DNA of 64,000 bases, taken from assembly GCF_018406605.1 (NCBI RefSeq), contig NZ_AP024545.1, positions 496,001 to 560,000 on the forward strand. Reading direction: 5' to 3'. The notes below the pieces were generated by a model. That model had not been told where the DNA came from. It did no database searches and saw only the letters and a program-made list of their open reading frames with translations. This document shows, one piece after another, positions 34,650 to 43,400 of this stretch. Position numbers and translations under genes: made by a program. The stretch's first letter is position 1. Every line of letters begins with the position of its first letter. The DNA comes from Noviluteimonas caseinilytica (GTDB lineage: Bacteria > Pseudomonadota > Gammaproteobacteria > Xanthomonadales > Xanthomonadaceae).

Positions 34650-35948
34650 ATGAGCCTCCTGGTTCTCGGCATCAACCACCAGACAGCCCCCGTCGGCCTG
34701 CGCGAACGCGTTGCGTTCGGCGCCGATGCGTTGCCGCGCGCGCTGGCGACGCTGCAGGGCATGCCGTCGGTGCGCGAAGTCGCGCTGCTCTCCACCTGCA
34801 ACCGCACCGAGCTGTACGCGCTGGCCGACGACGAAGGCGCCGCGCTGTCCGAATGGCTCGCCACGCATCCGGGCGAATCGGGCGACCTGCACGCCTATCT
34901 CTATCGGCACATGGATGCCGAAGCGGTGCGCCACCTGTTCCGGGTCGCGACCGGCCTGGATTCGCTGGTGCTCGGCGAACCGCAGATCCTCGGCCAGGTG
35001 AAGGAAGCCTGGGCGCTCGCGCGCACCGCCGGCACGCTGGGGCCGCAGCTGGATCGCCTGTTCCAGCACGCGTTCACCACCGCCAAGCGCGCGCGCACCG
35101 ATACGCGCATCGGCGCCAACCCGGTGTCGGTCGCTTCGGCCGCGGTGCGCCTGGCGCAGGATTCCTTCGCGCGCCTGGACGACGCCACCGTGCTGCTGAT
35201 CGGCGCCGGCGAAACCATCGAGCTCGCCGCGCGGCATCTCGTCGAAGGCAAGGCGAAGCGCCTGCTGATCGCCAACCGCACGCTCGCGCACGCGCAGGAC
35301 CTGGCCACGCGCCACGGCGGCGTCGCGCTGCCCTTGTCGGAAATCGACAAGCACCTGTCCGAAGCCGACATCGTGCTGTCCGCCACCGCCAGCCGCGATC
35401 CCGTCGTCACGCGCGCGCAGGTCGCCGCCGCCCTCGCCCGCCGCAAGCATCGCCCGATGCTGCTGCTCGACCTGGCCGTGCCGCGCGACATCGCCGCGGA
35501 CGTCGCCACGCTCAAGGATGTCTTCCTGTACACCGTCGACGACCTGGAACGCGCGATCGAAGACAACCGCCGCAGCCGCCGCGAAGCCGCGCGCGAAGCG
35601 CAATCCATCGTCGACCTGCAGACCGCGCGCTTCGTCGAAACGATGCAGGCCAGCACGCGCCATGCACCGCTCAAGCGCGTGCGTGCGCATGGCGAACGCG
35701 CGCGCACCGAAGCGATCGCGAAAGCGCGCGCGCAACTCGCCGCCGGGCGCGATCCGCACGAAGTGCTCGACCTGCTCGCGCACACGCTGGTCAATCGCCT
35801 GCTGCACGCACCGACGGCCGCGTTGCGCGAAGCCGCGCTGACGGGCGACAACGACCTCGCGCGCGCCACCGACAAGCTGTTCCCGCCGCTGCCGGGCGGG
35901 GACGGCAACGACGACGCCGACCTTCCGCCTTCGAGCGGGGCCGCATGA
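34650..35948 (+). CDS. hemA: Glutamyl-tRNA reductase
   Basis: HemA reduces glutamyl-tRNA(Glu) with NADPH to glutamate-1-semialdehyde, the first step of C5-pathway tetrapyrrole synthesis. The 432-residue protein starts MSLLVLGINHQTAPVGLRER and has the catalytic Cys50 in STCNRTELY, GLDSLVLGEPQILGQVK, and the NADPH-binding domain near VLLIGAGETIELAARHL. Its stop overlaps the prfA start as ATGA, the common hemA-prfA pairing. Confidence 0.98.
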   Translation: MSLLVLGINHQTAPVGLRERVAFGADALPRALATLQGMPSVREVALLSTCNRTELYALADDEGAALSEWLATHPGESGDLHAYLYRHMDAEAVRHLFRVATGLDSLVLGEPQILGQVKEAWALARTAGTLGPQLDRLFQHAFTTAKRARTDTRIGANPVSVASAAVRLAQDSFARLDDATVLLIGAGETIELAARHLVEGKAKRLLIANRTLAHAQDLATRHGGVALPLSEIDKHLSEADIVLSATASRDPVVTRAQVAAALARRKHRPMLLLDLAVPRDIAADVATLKDVFLYTVDDLERAIEDNRRSRREAAREAQSIVDLQTARFVETMQASTRHAPLKRVRAHGERARTEAIAKARAQLAAGRDPHEVLDLLAHTLVNRLLHAPTAALREAALTGDNDLARATDKLFPPLPGGDGNDDADLPPSSGAA

Positions 35949-37030
35949 TCCCCAGCCTCCGCCGCAAGCTCGAGGCGCTGCTCGAGCGACGCGAGGAAGT
36001 CGAACGCCTGCTCGCCGATCCGGCGACGATCGCCGACGGCGATCGCTTCCGCGACCTGTCACGCGAGTTCTCGCAGCTCGAACCCGTCGCCGTCGCCCTC
36101 GCCGCCGAATCGCAGGCACGCGCGGACCTGGCCGCCGCCGAAGCGATGCGCAACGATCCGGAAATGCGCGAACTGGCCGACGAAGAAATCGCCTCCGCGC
36201 ACGCACGCCTGGAAGACCTCGACGTTGCGCTGATGGCGCACCTCGTCCCGCGCGATCCGCGCGACGACGGAAATCTTTACCTCGAAGTGCGCGCCGGCAC
36301 CGGCGGCGACGAAGCCGCGATCTTCGCCGGCGACCTCTATCGCATGTACGCGCGCTTCGCCGAACGCCAGGGCTGGCGCGTCGAAGTGGAATCGGCCAAT
36401 CCCGGCGAACACGGCGGCTTCCGCGAGATCGTCGCGCGCGTCGAAGGCCGCGGCGCGTATTCGAAGCTCAAGTTCGAATCGGGCACGCACCGCGTGCAGC
36501 GCGTGCCGGAAACCGAATCGCAGGGCCGCATCCACACGTCCGCAGCCACGGTGGCGATCATCGCGGAAGAAGCGCCGGGCGCAGCGATCGAAATCAATCC
36601 CGCCGACCTGCGCGTCGACACGTTCCGCTCCTCCGGCGCCGGCGGCCAGCACGTCAACAAGACCGAGTCGGCGATCCGCATCACGCACCTGCCCTCGGGC
36701 ATCGTCGTGGAATCGCAGACCGAGCGCTCGCAGCACGCCAACCGCGACAAGGCGATGAAGCGCCTCAAGTCGATGCTGGTGGAAGCGGAGACCACGCGCC
36801 GCGAAGCCGCGCAGGCGCAGGACCGCAAGCTGCAGGTGGGCAGCGGCGACCGCAGCCAGCGCATCCGCACCTACAGCTTCCCGCAGGGCCGCATCACCGA
36901 CCATCGCGTCGAAGGCCTCACGCTGTACGACCTGCCCAACGTGCTCGAAGGCAACCTCGATGCGCTCATCGACCGCCTGCAGCGCGAACACCAGGCGGAC
37001 GAACTCGCCCGCCTGTCCGCCAACACCTGA
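35945..37030 (+). CDS. prfA: Peptide chain release factor 1
   Basis: RF1 releases the peptide at UAA and UAG. The 361-residue protein has the stop-codon-reading tripeptide region as PET (188-190, in HRVQRVPETESQGRIHTS) and the catalytic GGQ (233-235, in SSGAGGQHVNKTESA), whose glutamine is methylated by PrmC in other bacteria; a prmC gene lies at 57260-58126. The ATG overlaps hemA by 4 nt. Confidence 0.98.
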   Translation: MIPSLRRKLEALLERREEVERLLADPATIADGDRFRDLSREFSQLEPVAVALAAESQARADLAAAEAMRNDPEMRELADEEIASAHARLEDLDVALMAHLVPRDPRDDGNLYLEVRAGTGGDEAAIFAGDLYRMYARFAERQGWRVEVESANPGEHGGFREIVARVEGRGAYSKLKFESGTHRVQRVPETESQGRIHTSAATVAIIAEEAPGAAIEINPADLRVDTFRSSGAGGQHVNKTESAIRITHLPSGIVVESQTERSQHANRDKAMKRLKSMLVEAETTRREAAQAQDRKLQVGSGDRSQRIRTYSFPQGRITDHRVEGLTLYDLPNVLEGNLDALIDRLQREHQADELARLSANT

Positions 37031-37043
37031 CGCGAGCCACGCC

Positions 37044-37493
37044 ATGACCGACACCACGATCCGCCGCGCCACGCTCGCCGACCTGGACGTGCTGGCGCCG
37101 CTGTTCGATGGCTACCGGCGTTTCTATGCACAGGCCGGCGACGTCGATCGTGCGCGCGCCTTCCTGCACGAGCGCCTGTCGCGCAACGAATCGGTCGTGC
37201 TGCTCGCGTTCCGGGGCGACACGCCCGCCGGCTTCACGCAGCTCTATCCGATCTTCTCCTCGGTGCGCACCGCGCGCACGTGGCTGCTCAACGATCTGTT
37301 CGTGGCCGAACACGCGCGTCGCGGCGGCGTGGCCCGCGCCCTGCTCGACGCGGCGGCCGCATTCGGCCGGGCCGACGGCGCCGCGGGCCTCGTCCTCGAG
37401 ACCACCGTCGACAACGCCCCGGCCCGCGCGCTGTACCGCGCCGCCGGCTGGCACGAAGACGCCACCCAGTGGTATTCGCTTTCACTGGCCTGA
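37044..37493 (+). CDS. GNAT-family N-acetyltransferase
   Basis: A 149-residue acetyl-CoA-dependent transferase of the GNAT fold. The acetyl-CoA-binding motif A region is LNDLFVAEHARRGGVARALL (about 87-106), and the C-terminal GLVLETTVDNAPARALYRAA with AGW is typical. The natural substrate cannot be told from sequence. It follows prfA by 13 nt and may share its transcript. Confidence 0.88.
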   Translation: MTDTTIRRATLADLDVLAPLFDGYRRFYAQAGDVDRARAFLHERLSRNESVVLLAFRGDTPAGFTQLYPIFSSVRTARTWLLNDLFVAEHARRGGVARALLDAAAAFGRADGAAGLVLETTVDNAPARALYRAAGWHEDATQWYSLSLA

Positions 37494-37508
37494 GCTAGGC
37501 TGCGACCC

Positions 37509-38027
37509 ATGAGCGCCGCCCCCGACCTCGTCCCGCTGTCCCTGTGCGTGCTGACCGTGTCGGATTCGCGCACGCCCGACACCGACAGCTCCGGCGACTA
37601 CCTCGTGCAGGCGCTGACGGACGCAGGCCATCGGCTCGCCGATCGCGCGCTGCTGCCCGACGACCGCTACCAACTGCGCGCACGCGTCTCGCAGTGGATC
37701 GCCGACAAGAATGTCGACGGCATCCTCGTCACCGGCGGCACGGGATTCACGGGTCGCGATTCCACGCCCGAAGCCCTGTTGCCGCTGCTCGACAAGGAGA
37801 TGCCCGGCTTCGGCGAAGTGTTCCGCGCGATCAGCTTCGAAGAGATCGGCACGTCGTCGCTGCAATCGCGCGCGTTTGCGGGACTGGCCAACGGGACGTT
37901 CCTGTTCGCGCTGCCGGGCTCCACGTCGGCGTGCCGCACCGCGTGGGAGAAGATCCTGCGCGAACAACTCGACGCACGCACCAAGCCCTGCAACCTCGCC
38001 ACGCTGCGCCCAAGGCTGAAGGAGTGA
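37509..38027 (+). CDS. moaB: Molybdenum cofactor biosynthesis protein MoaB
   Basis: MoaB is a MogA-like protein linked to adenylylation of molybdopterin. The 172-residue protein has LTVSDSRTPDTDSSGDYLV (about 15-33), GILVTGGTGFTGRDSTPEAL (71-90) and the C-terminal PGSTSACRTAWEKIL. Its upstream sequence has TAGGCT 7 nt before the ATG and no Shine-Dalgarno, suggesting a leaderless message. The stop overlaps the next gene. Confidence 0.93.
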   Translation: MSAAPDLVPLSLCVLTVSDSRTPDTDSSGDYLVQALTDAGHRLADRALLPDDRYQLRARVSQWIADKNVDGILVTGGTGFTGRDSTPEALLPLLDKEMPGFGEVFRAISFEEIGTSSLQSRAFAGLANGTFLFALPGSTSACRTAWEKILREQLDARTKPCNLATLRPRLKE

Positions 38028-38032
38028 TGCCG

Positions 38033-38386
38033 ATGCCGCTCGCCACCACGTTGCGCCTGCTCGCCAAGGCGCGCGGGCTGTCACCGACGGACCTGGCCAC
38101 CGCGATCCCGCGCGTCGGCGCCGCCACCGTGTCGGCCTGGCTGCGCGGCGAAAAGATGCCGGGCCGCGACCAGCTCGATGCGCTCGCACGCACGCTGGGC
38201 GTGCCGGCCGGCGCCTTGTTCGCGGAACTCGCGCAGACGCTGGACCCCGCACGCACCGCCGGCGAGCACGAGTTGCTCGCCGCGTATCGCGCGATGACCA
38301 CGCGCCAGCAGGGCGCGCTGCTCGAAATCGCGCGCGGCCTGGCCGACCGGCCCGCCCCGCGCCGCACGACGCGAGCGAAGAAATGA
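38033..38386 (+). CDS. XRE-type helix-turn-helix protein
   Basis: A 117-residue protein with a single N-terminal helix-turn-helix (about 7-58, including LSPTDLATAIPRVGAATVSA followed by WLRG). The rest, about 60 residues, is helical and basic at the end. The frame has two possible ATGs; AAGGAG lies 8 nt before the one at 38033 and only 2 nt before the earlier, so the later start is preferred. It overlaps ppk2 by 4 nt, so a regulatory or functional tie to polyphosphate is possible but unproven. Confidence 0.8.
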   Translation: MPLATTLRLLAKARGLSPTDLATAIPRVGAATVSAWLRGEKMPGRDQLDALARTLGVPAGALFAELAQTLDPARTAGEHELLAAYRAMTTRQQGALLEIARGLADRPAPRRTTRAKK

Positions 38387-39159
38387 AACCGATCAAGCGC
38401 AAGGAATACGAAGCCGCGCTGGCACCGATGCAGCGCGAACTGGTCGCCATGGCGCGCTGGTTGAAGGACAGCGGCAAGCGCGTGGTCGTCGTCGTCGAAG
38501 GCCGCGACACGGCTGGCAAGGGCGGCGCGATCGAAGCGATCCGCCAGCCCGTCAATCCGCGCCAGTGCCGCGTGGTCGCGCTCGGCAAACCGACGGAAAC
38601 CGAACAGGCGCAGTGGTATTTCCAGCGCTACGTCGAACACCTGCCCGCCGCCGGCGAACTCGTGCTCTTCGATCGCAGCTGGTACAACCGCGCCGGCGTC
38701 GAACGCGTGATGGGCTTCGCCACGCCCGCGCAGGTGAAGGCCTTCCTCAAGCAGGCGCCCGCGTTCGAACAGCAACTCGTCGACGACGGCATCCTGTTGT
38801 TCAAGTACTGGCTGTGCTGCGACCAGGCGAAGCAGGAAGCACGCTTCGCCGAACGCGTGCGCGATCCGATGAAGCGCTGGAAGCTCTCGCCGATCGACCT
38901 GGCCGCGCGCACGCACTACGCCGATTACACGAAGGCGCGCGAAGCGATGCTGCGCGCCACGCACACCGAACAGGCCCCGTGGACGCTGGTGGATTTCAAC
39001 GACCAGAAACGCGGGCGGCTCACGCTGATCCGTGATTTGCTGGATCGCCTGCCGGACACGCGCGTCGCGGACCCGACCATCGATTTCCCTCCGCTGCCCG
39101 GCAAGCCGCAGAAGGAACGCTTCGGCGTGCTGGATCCGATTCCCGCGTTCGACCTTTAA
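38383..39159 (+). CDS. ppk2: Polyphosphate kinase 2
   Basis: PPK2 enzymes use polyphosphate to phosphorylate nucleoside mono- or diphosphates, or the reverse. The 258-residue cytosolic protein has the Walker A-like GRDTAGKGG (40-48), the lid module and Walker B region DRSWYNRAGVERVMGF (97-112), and KYWLCCDQAKQEARFAER. The size fits a single-domain PPK2 of class I. It overlaps the XRE gene by 4 nt and convergently overlaps the acylphosphatase gene by 4 nt. Confidence 0.94.
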   Translation: MKPIKRKEYEAALAPMQRELVAMARWLKDSGKRVVVVVEGRDTAGKGGAIEAIRQPVNPRQCRVVALGKPTETEQAQWYFQRYVEHLPAAGELVLFDRSWYNRAGVERVMGFATPAQVKAFLKQAPAFEQQLVDDGILLFKYWLCCDQAKQEARFAERVRDPMKRWKLSPIDLAARTHYADYTKAREAMLRATHTEQAPWTLVDFNDQKRGRLTLIRDLLDRLPDTRVADPTIDFPPLPGKPQKERFGVLDPIPAFDL

Positions 39160-39425
39160 GCGGTTTCGAAATCCGGGCCGGCCTCGCCGTCATCCGCGGC
39201 AAGGCGTTCGATGCCTTCGACCCGCGCGTGCGGCGGGCCGTGCTTCAGCCATTCGGCCATGTGTTCCAGCGCCTGCACGTCGCCGACGGCGAGCACTTCC
39301 ACGCGCCCGTCGTGCAGGTTGCGCGCATAGCCGCGCAAGCCCAGGTGCAGCGCTTCGTTGCGCGCGGACGCGCGGAAGAACACGCCCTGCACGTGTCCCG
39401 ACACGAAGAAGCGCGCGGCCGCCAT
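39156..39425 (-). CDS. acyP: Acylphosphatase
   Basis: Acylphosphatase hydrolyses carboxyl-phosphate bonds such as acetyl phosphate. The 89-residue protein has the signature GHVQGVFFRASARNEALHLG, with the catalytic Arg of the FFR triplet and the following RGYARNLHDGRVEVLAVGD with the catalytic Asn. It starts 2 nt after the TlpA-like gene. Confidence 0.93.
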   Translation of the reverse strand: MAAARFFVSGHVQGVFFRASARNEALHLGLRGYARNLHDGRVEVLAVGDVQALEHMAEWLKHGPPHARVEGIERLAADDGEAGPDFETA

Positions 39426-39426
39426 G

Positions 39427-40017
39427 TCAGCCGCCCTGCGCGCCCGGCTTCGGGCCGCCCGCGGCGGCGATCGCGGTTTCGATGTCGCGCGCTTCGACCG
39501 GGCCGAGGAAGCGCTTGGCCACCTTGCCGTCGGGCGCGATGAGATAGGTGGTCGGCAAGCCGGCCGGCGATTCGAAATCCTTCGGCGGCGAATACACGTC
39601 GACCAGCGCGACCGGATACGAGACCGGATGCTTGGCGAGGAATGCCTTCATCGCCTCGGGCGTGGTGTCTTCGTAGGCCAGGCCGACGACGTCGATGTAT
39701 TCGCGCATCGTGTCGAGCGCCGACAACGCGGGCATTTCCTTCAGGCACGGCCCGCACCACGTGGCCCAGAAATTCACGACCACCCAGCGGCCGCGATGCG
39801 ACGCCAGGTCGAAGTGCTTGCCGTCGATGGTGGCGAGCGAGAGCGTCGGGATCTCGGCGGTCTTCGCGGGCGGTGCCGCCGCGACGGTGGCGGGCGCGGC
39901 GACGCTGGCGGGGGCGGCGACGCTCGCGGGCGCGGCCGGTGCCGCGGGCGGCGCCGGTGCATTGCAGGCGGCGAGCACGACGCACGCGCACGCGGCTGCC
40001 ATCAACTTCAACTTCAT
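39427..40017 (-). CDS. TlpA-like thiol:disulfide lipoprotein
   Basis: A 196-residue periplasmic thioredoxin-fold protein. It has a lipoprotein signal peptide ending LAAC (Cys18) and an Ala/Pro/Val-rich linker with three near repeats of SVAAPA (about 32-48). The AhpC/TSA-Redoxin domain follows, with the redox pair in FWATWCGPCLKEMPAL (Cys88/Cys91). The cis-Pro region is GLPTTYLIAPDGKV. Its role is probably disulfide reduction, perhaps in cytochrome c or stress protection; the substrate is unknown. Its ATG overlaps the yihY stop by 4 nt. Confidence 0.9.
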   Translation of the reverse strand: MKLKLMAAACACVVLAACNAPAPPAAPAAPASVAAPASVAAPATVAAAPPAKTAEIPTLSLATIDGKHFDLASHRGRWVVVNFWATWCGPCLKEMPALSALDTMREYIDVVGLAYEDTTPEAMKAFLAKHPVSYPVALVDVYSPPKDFESPAGLPTTYLIAPDGKVAKRFLGPVEARDIETAIAAAGGPKPGAQGG

Positions 40018-41288
40018 TCTTCCACTCCGATATCGGCAAAGATCGACGACACGCGGCGCTTCAGCAATTCGCGCAGCGGCAGTCGCAGTTCGTCCAGGGC
40101 ATTGGCCGCGGCGATGCCCAGCTTGTCGTCGCGGCACGGCAGGTGCGCTTCGGCGACGGGCACGCGCAACTGGCAGGCTTCGTACAGTTCGCCGAGCGTC
40201 AGGTGATCCAGGTCGCGCGCGAGCAGCCACTCGCCGTCCTCCGAGCGTCGTACCAGCCCGATCTCGCACAGCTGCGACAACATCTGCTGCACCAGCGAGT
40301 CGGTGAACATCGGTTCCATCTGCTGGATGTCGTGGCTGTGCAAGCCACGCCCCTGCACGCGCGCCTGGCTGAAGCGGCCCAGCAGGCGCAGCAGCGCATA
40401 GAACTCGAACCCCAGCGGCAAGCGCATCGCCACCGGCTGGTAGCGGAACGCCGACATCGACGCCGCGAACGACGCGCCGAGCAGGATCGCCGTCCACCCC
40501 AGGTAGATCCACACCATGAAGATCGGCAGGAACGCGAGCGTGCCGTACACCTTGCCGTAGCTGCTGAAGTTGCCGATGAAGGCGCCCAGCCACCACTTCA
40601 CGATCTCGAACACCAGCGCCGCGAGGAACGCGCCGCCCACCGCATGCCGCCACAACACGGTGCGATGCGGGACCACCTTGAAGATCGCCGCAAACGCCGC
40701 GAGCTCGATCAGGAACGGCGCCAGGCGCAGCAGGATCTGTTCGAGCCACTGCCCCGCCTGCGTTTCGAACACGGCCATCGCGAAGAAGCGCGAGGAAATC
40801 GCCAGGCTCGTCGCCGCCACCAGCGCGCCGAGCGTGAACACCGTCCAGTACACCAGGAACCGCGCGAACTTCGGCCGCGCGGTCTGCACGCGCCAGATGC
40901 GGTTGAACGTGGCCTCCACGCTGGTCAGCGTGATGAGCAGCGAGATCACCAGGGCCACGATGCCGGCCGCGGTGAGTTGCCCCGCGTTGGCGGAGAACTG
41001 GCGCAGGTAGGTTTCCACCGCGCGCGCGGAGCTGGGCACGAAGTTGGAGAAGATGTAATCGACCAGGCGGTCGCGCCAGATGTCGAACACCGGGAACGCC
41101 GACAGCACGCCGAAGCCCACGACGAACAGCGGCACCAGCGCGAACACCGTGGTGTAGGACAGCGCGCCGGCGGCCTGGAAGAGTCCGTCGTCGAGGAAGC
41201 GCTTCCACAAAAAACGGAAGAACGTGCCCGTGCGATGGCGATCGCGCAGGTATGAGGCGTAGCGATTGATGGTGTCGAGGGGCTCCAT
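40014..41288 (-). CDS. yihY: YihY/BrkB-family inner-membrane protein
   Basis: A 424-residue membrane protein with about six hydrophobic segments in residues 30-270 and a soluble C-terminal domain of about 140 residues. Family traits include FQAAGALSYTTVFALVPLFV and the later LPIFMVWIYLGWTAILLGAS. Members were once called ribonuclease BN, but that activity belongs to another protein; the function is unknown. The start has TAGGCT 9 nt upstream and no Shine-Dalgarno. Confidence 0.92.
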   Translation of the reverse strand: MEPLDTINRYASYLRDRHRTGTFFRFLWKRFLDDGLFQAAGALSYTTVFALVPLFVVGFGVLSAFPVFDIWRDRLVDYIFSNFVPSSARAVETYLRQFSANAGQLTAAGIVALVISLLITLTSVEATFNRIWRVQTARPKFARFLVYWTVFTLGALVAATSLAISSRFFAMAVFETQAGQWLEQILLRLAPFLIELAAFAAIFKVVPHRTVLWRHAVGGAFLAALVFEIVKWWLGAFIGNFSSYGKVYGTLAFLPIFMVWIYLGWTAILLGASFAASMSAFRYQPVAMRLPLGFEFYALLRLLGRFSQARVQGRGLHSHDIQQMEPMFTDSLVQQMLSQLCEIGLVRRSEDGEWLLARDLDHLTLGELYEACQLRVPVAEAHLPCRDDKLGIAAANALDELRLPLRELLKRRVSSIFADIGVEE

Positions 41289-41344
41289 CGGAGGCCAAGC
41301 CTACCCCACCCATCGTCTATGCTGCGCGCTTGCCGGAGGTCCGC

Positions 41345-41935
41345 ATGCCCGAAGTCCTGGTCCTTTACTACAGCCGTGGTGGTTCGGTGGCGCGACTCGC
41401 GCGGCAGGTCGCGCGCGGGATCGAGGAAGTCGACGGCATGACCGCGCGCCTGCGCAGCGTGCCGCCGGTCGCGCCCGTCACCGAAGTCGCGGCGCCGCCG
41501 GTGCCCGACGAAGGCGCGCCCTACGTGGACCGCAAGGACCTCGCCGAGTGCGCGGGGCTCATCCTCGGCAGCCCGACGCGCTTCGGGATCATGGCCTCGC
41601 CCCTGAAGTACTTCATCGACCAGCTCGGCGCCGAATGGGCCAGCGGCACGCTGGTCGGCAAGCCGGCCGCGGTGTTCACCTCCACGTCCACGCTGCACGG
41701 CGGACAGGAAGCCACGCTGCTCTCGATGATGTTGCCGTTGCTGCACCACGGGTGCGTGGTCGCGGGCCTGCCGTACACCGAGCCTGCGCTCAACACCACG
41801 CGCACCGGCGGCACGCCGTACGGCGCCAGCCACTACGCCGGGCTGCAGGACGATCCGCGTCCCAGCGACGAAGAAGCCCTCCTCGCGCGCGCGCTCGGCA
41901 AGCGCATCGCCCTCCTTGCAGGAAAACTCGCATGA
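41345..41935 (+). CDS. wrbA: WrbA-like NAD(P)H:quinone oxidoreductase
   Basis: A 196-residue flavodoxin-fold protein that probably carries FMN and reduces quinones with two electrons. It has VLVLYYSRGGSVARLARQVA (FMN phosphate loop), GSPTRFGIMASPLKYFIDQL and FTSTSTLHGGQEATLLSM. The ATG at 41345 has GGAGG 5 nt upstream, better than the in-frame TTG at 41330. The gene is coupled to the next by a 4-nt overlap. Confidence 0.93.
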   Translation: MPEVLVLYYSRGGSVARLARQVARGIEEVDGMTARLRSVPPVAPVTEVAAPPVPDEGAPYVDRKDLAECAGLILGSPTRFGIMASPLKYFIDQLGAEWASGTLVGKPAAVFTSTSTLHGGQEATLLSMMLPLLHHGCVVAGLPYTEPALNTTRTGGTPYGASHYAGLQDDPRPSDEEALLARALGKRIALLAGKLA

Positions 41936-42252
41936 GCCTTTCGACGCGCTTGTTGATCGGTGGCCTGCTCGGGCTCGCCGCGCTGTACGTGTTCTGGTTC
42001 TACGTGGAGCCCGTCGCGATGGCGATCTTCGCGGGCCCGGCATTGTTGCTGGCCGCGCTGTGCTGGAACGGCGGCAACCGCCCCGCGTTCTGGGCCGGGC
42101 TGCTCGCGCTGGGGTGGTTCTCGCACGGGGTGATGGTGTCGTGGTCGCGGCCGGAGGATCGGCAGCTGGCCAACATCGAGATCCTGTTGTCGCTGGTCGT
42201 GGTGCTGGCCGCGAGCCTGCCGGGCCTGCGCGCCCGCTTCTCGAAGCGCTGA
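41932..42252 (+). CDS. DUF2069-type small membrane protein
   Basis: A 106-residue inner-membrane protein with three to four hydrophobic segments (about 7-28, 30-46, 51-70, 80-100). The WAGLLALGWFSHGVMVSWSR region, with a short charged stretch after it (PEDRQLANIEI), matches what I recall of DUF2069, a family found next to wrbA in related genomes. It overlaps wrbA by 4 nt. No biochemical function is known. Confidence 0.82.
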   Translation: MSLSTRLLIGGLLGLAALYVFWFYVEPVAMAIFAGPALLLAALCWNGGNRPAFWAGLLALGWFSHGVMVSWSRPEDRQLANIEILLSLVVVLAASLPGLRARFSKR

Positions 42253-42274
42253 TCGAAAGCCGGCCGACCGGACC

Positions 42275-42280
42275 TATAAT
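42275..42280 (+). promoter_or_regulatory. consensus -10 box of a likely leaderless gene
   Basis: TATAAT is followed by 8 nt and the ATG of the asparaginase-domain gene. Transcription would start at or one to two bases before the ATG. No Shine-Dalgarno is present, and the -35 region is weak. Confidence 0.5.
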
Positions 42281-42288
42281 CCGCGCCC

Positions 42289-42774
42289 ATGGACACGCTC
42301 TGCATCGTCACCACCGGCGGCACGATCGACAAGATCTATTTCGACGACAAGTCGGACTACCAGATCGGCGAGCCGCAGATCGGCGGCATCCTGCGCGAGC
42401 TCGGCGTCGCGTTCCAGTTCAACGTGATCCCGATCATCCGCAAGGATTCGCTGCACATCACGGCGGAGGATCGCGAACTGATCCGCGCCACCATCGCCGC
42501 GCAACCGGCGAAGCACGTGCTGGTCACGCATGGCACCGACACGATGGTGGAGACGGCGCACGTGCTCGCCAGCCTGGCGGATCGCACGATCGTGCTGACC
42601 GGCGCGCTGAGCCCCGCGCGCTTCCGCGGATCGGATGCGGAGTTCAACGTCGGCACGGCCGTCGGCGCGGTGCAGAGCCTGCCGCCGGGCGTGTACATCG
42701 CGATGAACGGGAAGATCTGGGATCCGGCGCACGTGCGGAAGAACGTGGCGGCGAATCGCTTCGAAGCGACCTGA
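42289..42774 (+). CDS. Short asparaginase-domain protein
   Basis: A 161-residue protein with only the N-terminal domain of type I/II asparaginases. It keeps both catalytic threonine regions, IVTTGGTIDKIYF (about 6-18) and VTHGTDTMVETA (79-90). The C-terminal domain that completes the active site of the usual 320-350-residue enzymes is missing. Free-standing short forms are known in Xanthomonas relatives and may work as oligomers. Activity is not proven. Confidence 0.85.
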   Translation: MDTLCIVTTGGTIDKIYFDDKSDYQIGEPQIGGILRELGVAFQFNVIPIIRKDSLHITAEDRELIRATIAAQPAKHVLVTHGTDTMVETAHVLASLADRTIVLTGALSPARFRGSDAEFNVGTAVGAVQSLPPGVYIAMNGKIWDPAHVRKNVAANRFEAT

Positions 42775-42782
42775 TGCGTGGA

Positions 42783-42801
42783 TGCCCCGCCTGCGCGGGC
42801 A
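42783..42801. repeat. REP-like extragenic palindrome
   Basis: TGCCCCGC/GCGGGCA, with one bulged C, lies in the sequence TGGATGCCCCGCCTGCGCGG right after the asparaginase-domain gene and before the sufT stop. This is the extragenic palindrome type found in many proteobacteria. A relative is at 9142-9157. It lies between two convergent genes. Confidence 0.55.
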
Positions 42802-42807
42802 TGACAG

Positions 42808-43359
42808 TCAGAGCATCCCGGTCTCGAGGCGCGCGGCCTCGGACATCATCATGCGATTCCACGGCGGGTCGAACACCAGTTCGACGTCGGCTTCCGTCAC
42901 CGTCGGGATCATCTCGAGCTTGTTGCGCACGTCGTCCACGAGGATGTCGCCCATGCCGCATGCGGGTGCGGTGAGCGTCATCTTGACCTCGACTTCGCGC
43001 GTGCCGTCCTCGCGCGCCTTCACCGTGGCCTCGTACACCAGGCCCAGGTCCACGACGTTGATCGGGATCTCCGGGTCGAAGCACGTGCGCAACTGCTTCC
43101 ACACCAGCTTCTCGACGTCTTCGTCCGACGCGCCGGCCGCGAGCTCCAGCGGCACGGGCGGCTCCTTGCCGATCGCGTCGGCATCCTTGCCCGCCACGCG
43201 GAAAAGATTTCCTTCGACGAACACGGTGTAGCTGCCGCCGAGCGCCTGGGTGATGTAGCCGATGCTGCCCGCGGGCAACGTGACTTCCTCGCCCTGTGGC
43301 ACGAGGACCACGGCGCAATCGCGTTCGAAACGGACAGGTTCGCTGCTGCGGGAATACAT
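42808..43359 (-). CDS. sufT: Fe-S cluster assembly protein SufT
   Basis: SufT-type proteins aid maturation of iron-sulfur proteins. The 183-residue protein has an N-terminal part (about 1-80) and a C-terminal DUF59/MIP18-type domain with DPEIPINVVDLGLVYEATV and the conserved cysteine in LTAPACGMGDIL. No suf operon is next to it. Start at ATG 43359. A -10 box TAGAAT lies about 40 nt upstream in a 14-nt block identical to one in the S10 promoter. Confidence 0.9.
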   Translation of the reverse strand: MYSRSSEPVRFERDCAVVLVPQGEEVTLPAGSIGYITQALGGSYTVFVEGNLFRVAGKDADAIGKEPPVPLELAAGASDEDVEKLVWKQLRTCFDPEIPINVVDLGLVYEATVKAREDGTREVEVKMTLTAPACGMGDILVDDVRNKLEMIPTVTEADVELVFDPPWNRMMMSEAARLETGML

Positions 43360-43400
43360 GCCGGACACGTGGGGGTGCGCGGCGTTGCGCGCAAGGCCGT

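Noticed and set aside
41330..41344. TTG start for the WrbA-like gene
   Set aside because: The ATG at 41345 has a good GGAGG at proper spacing; the TTG has none.
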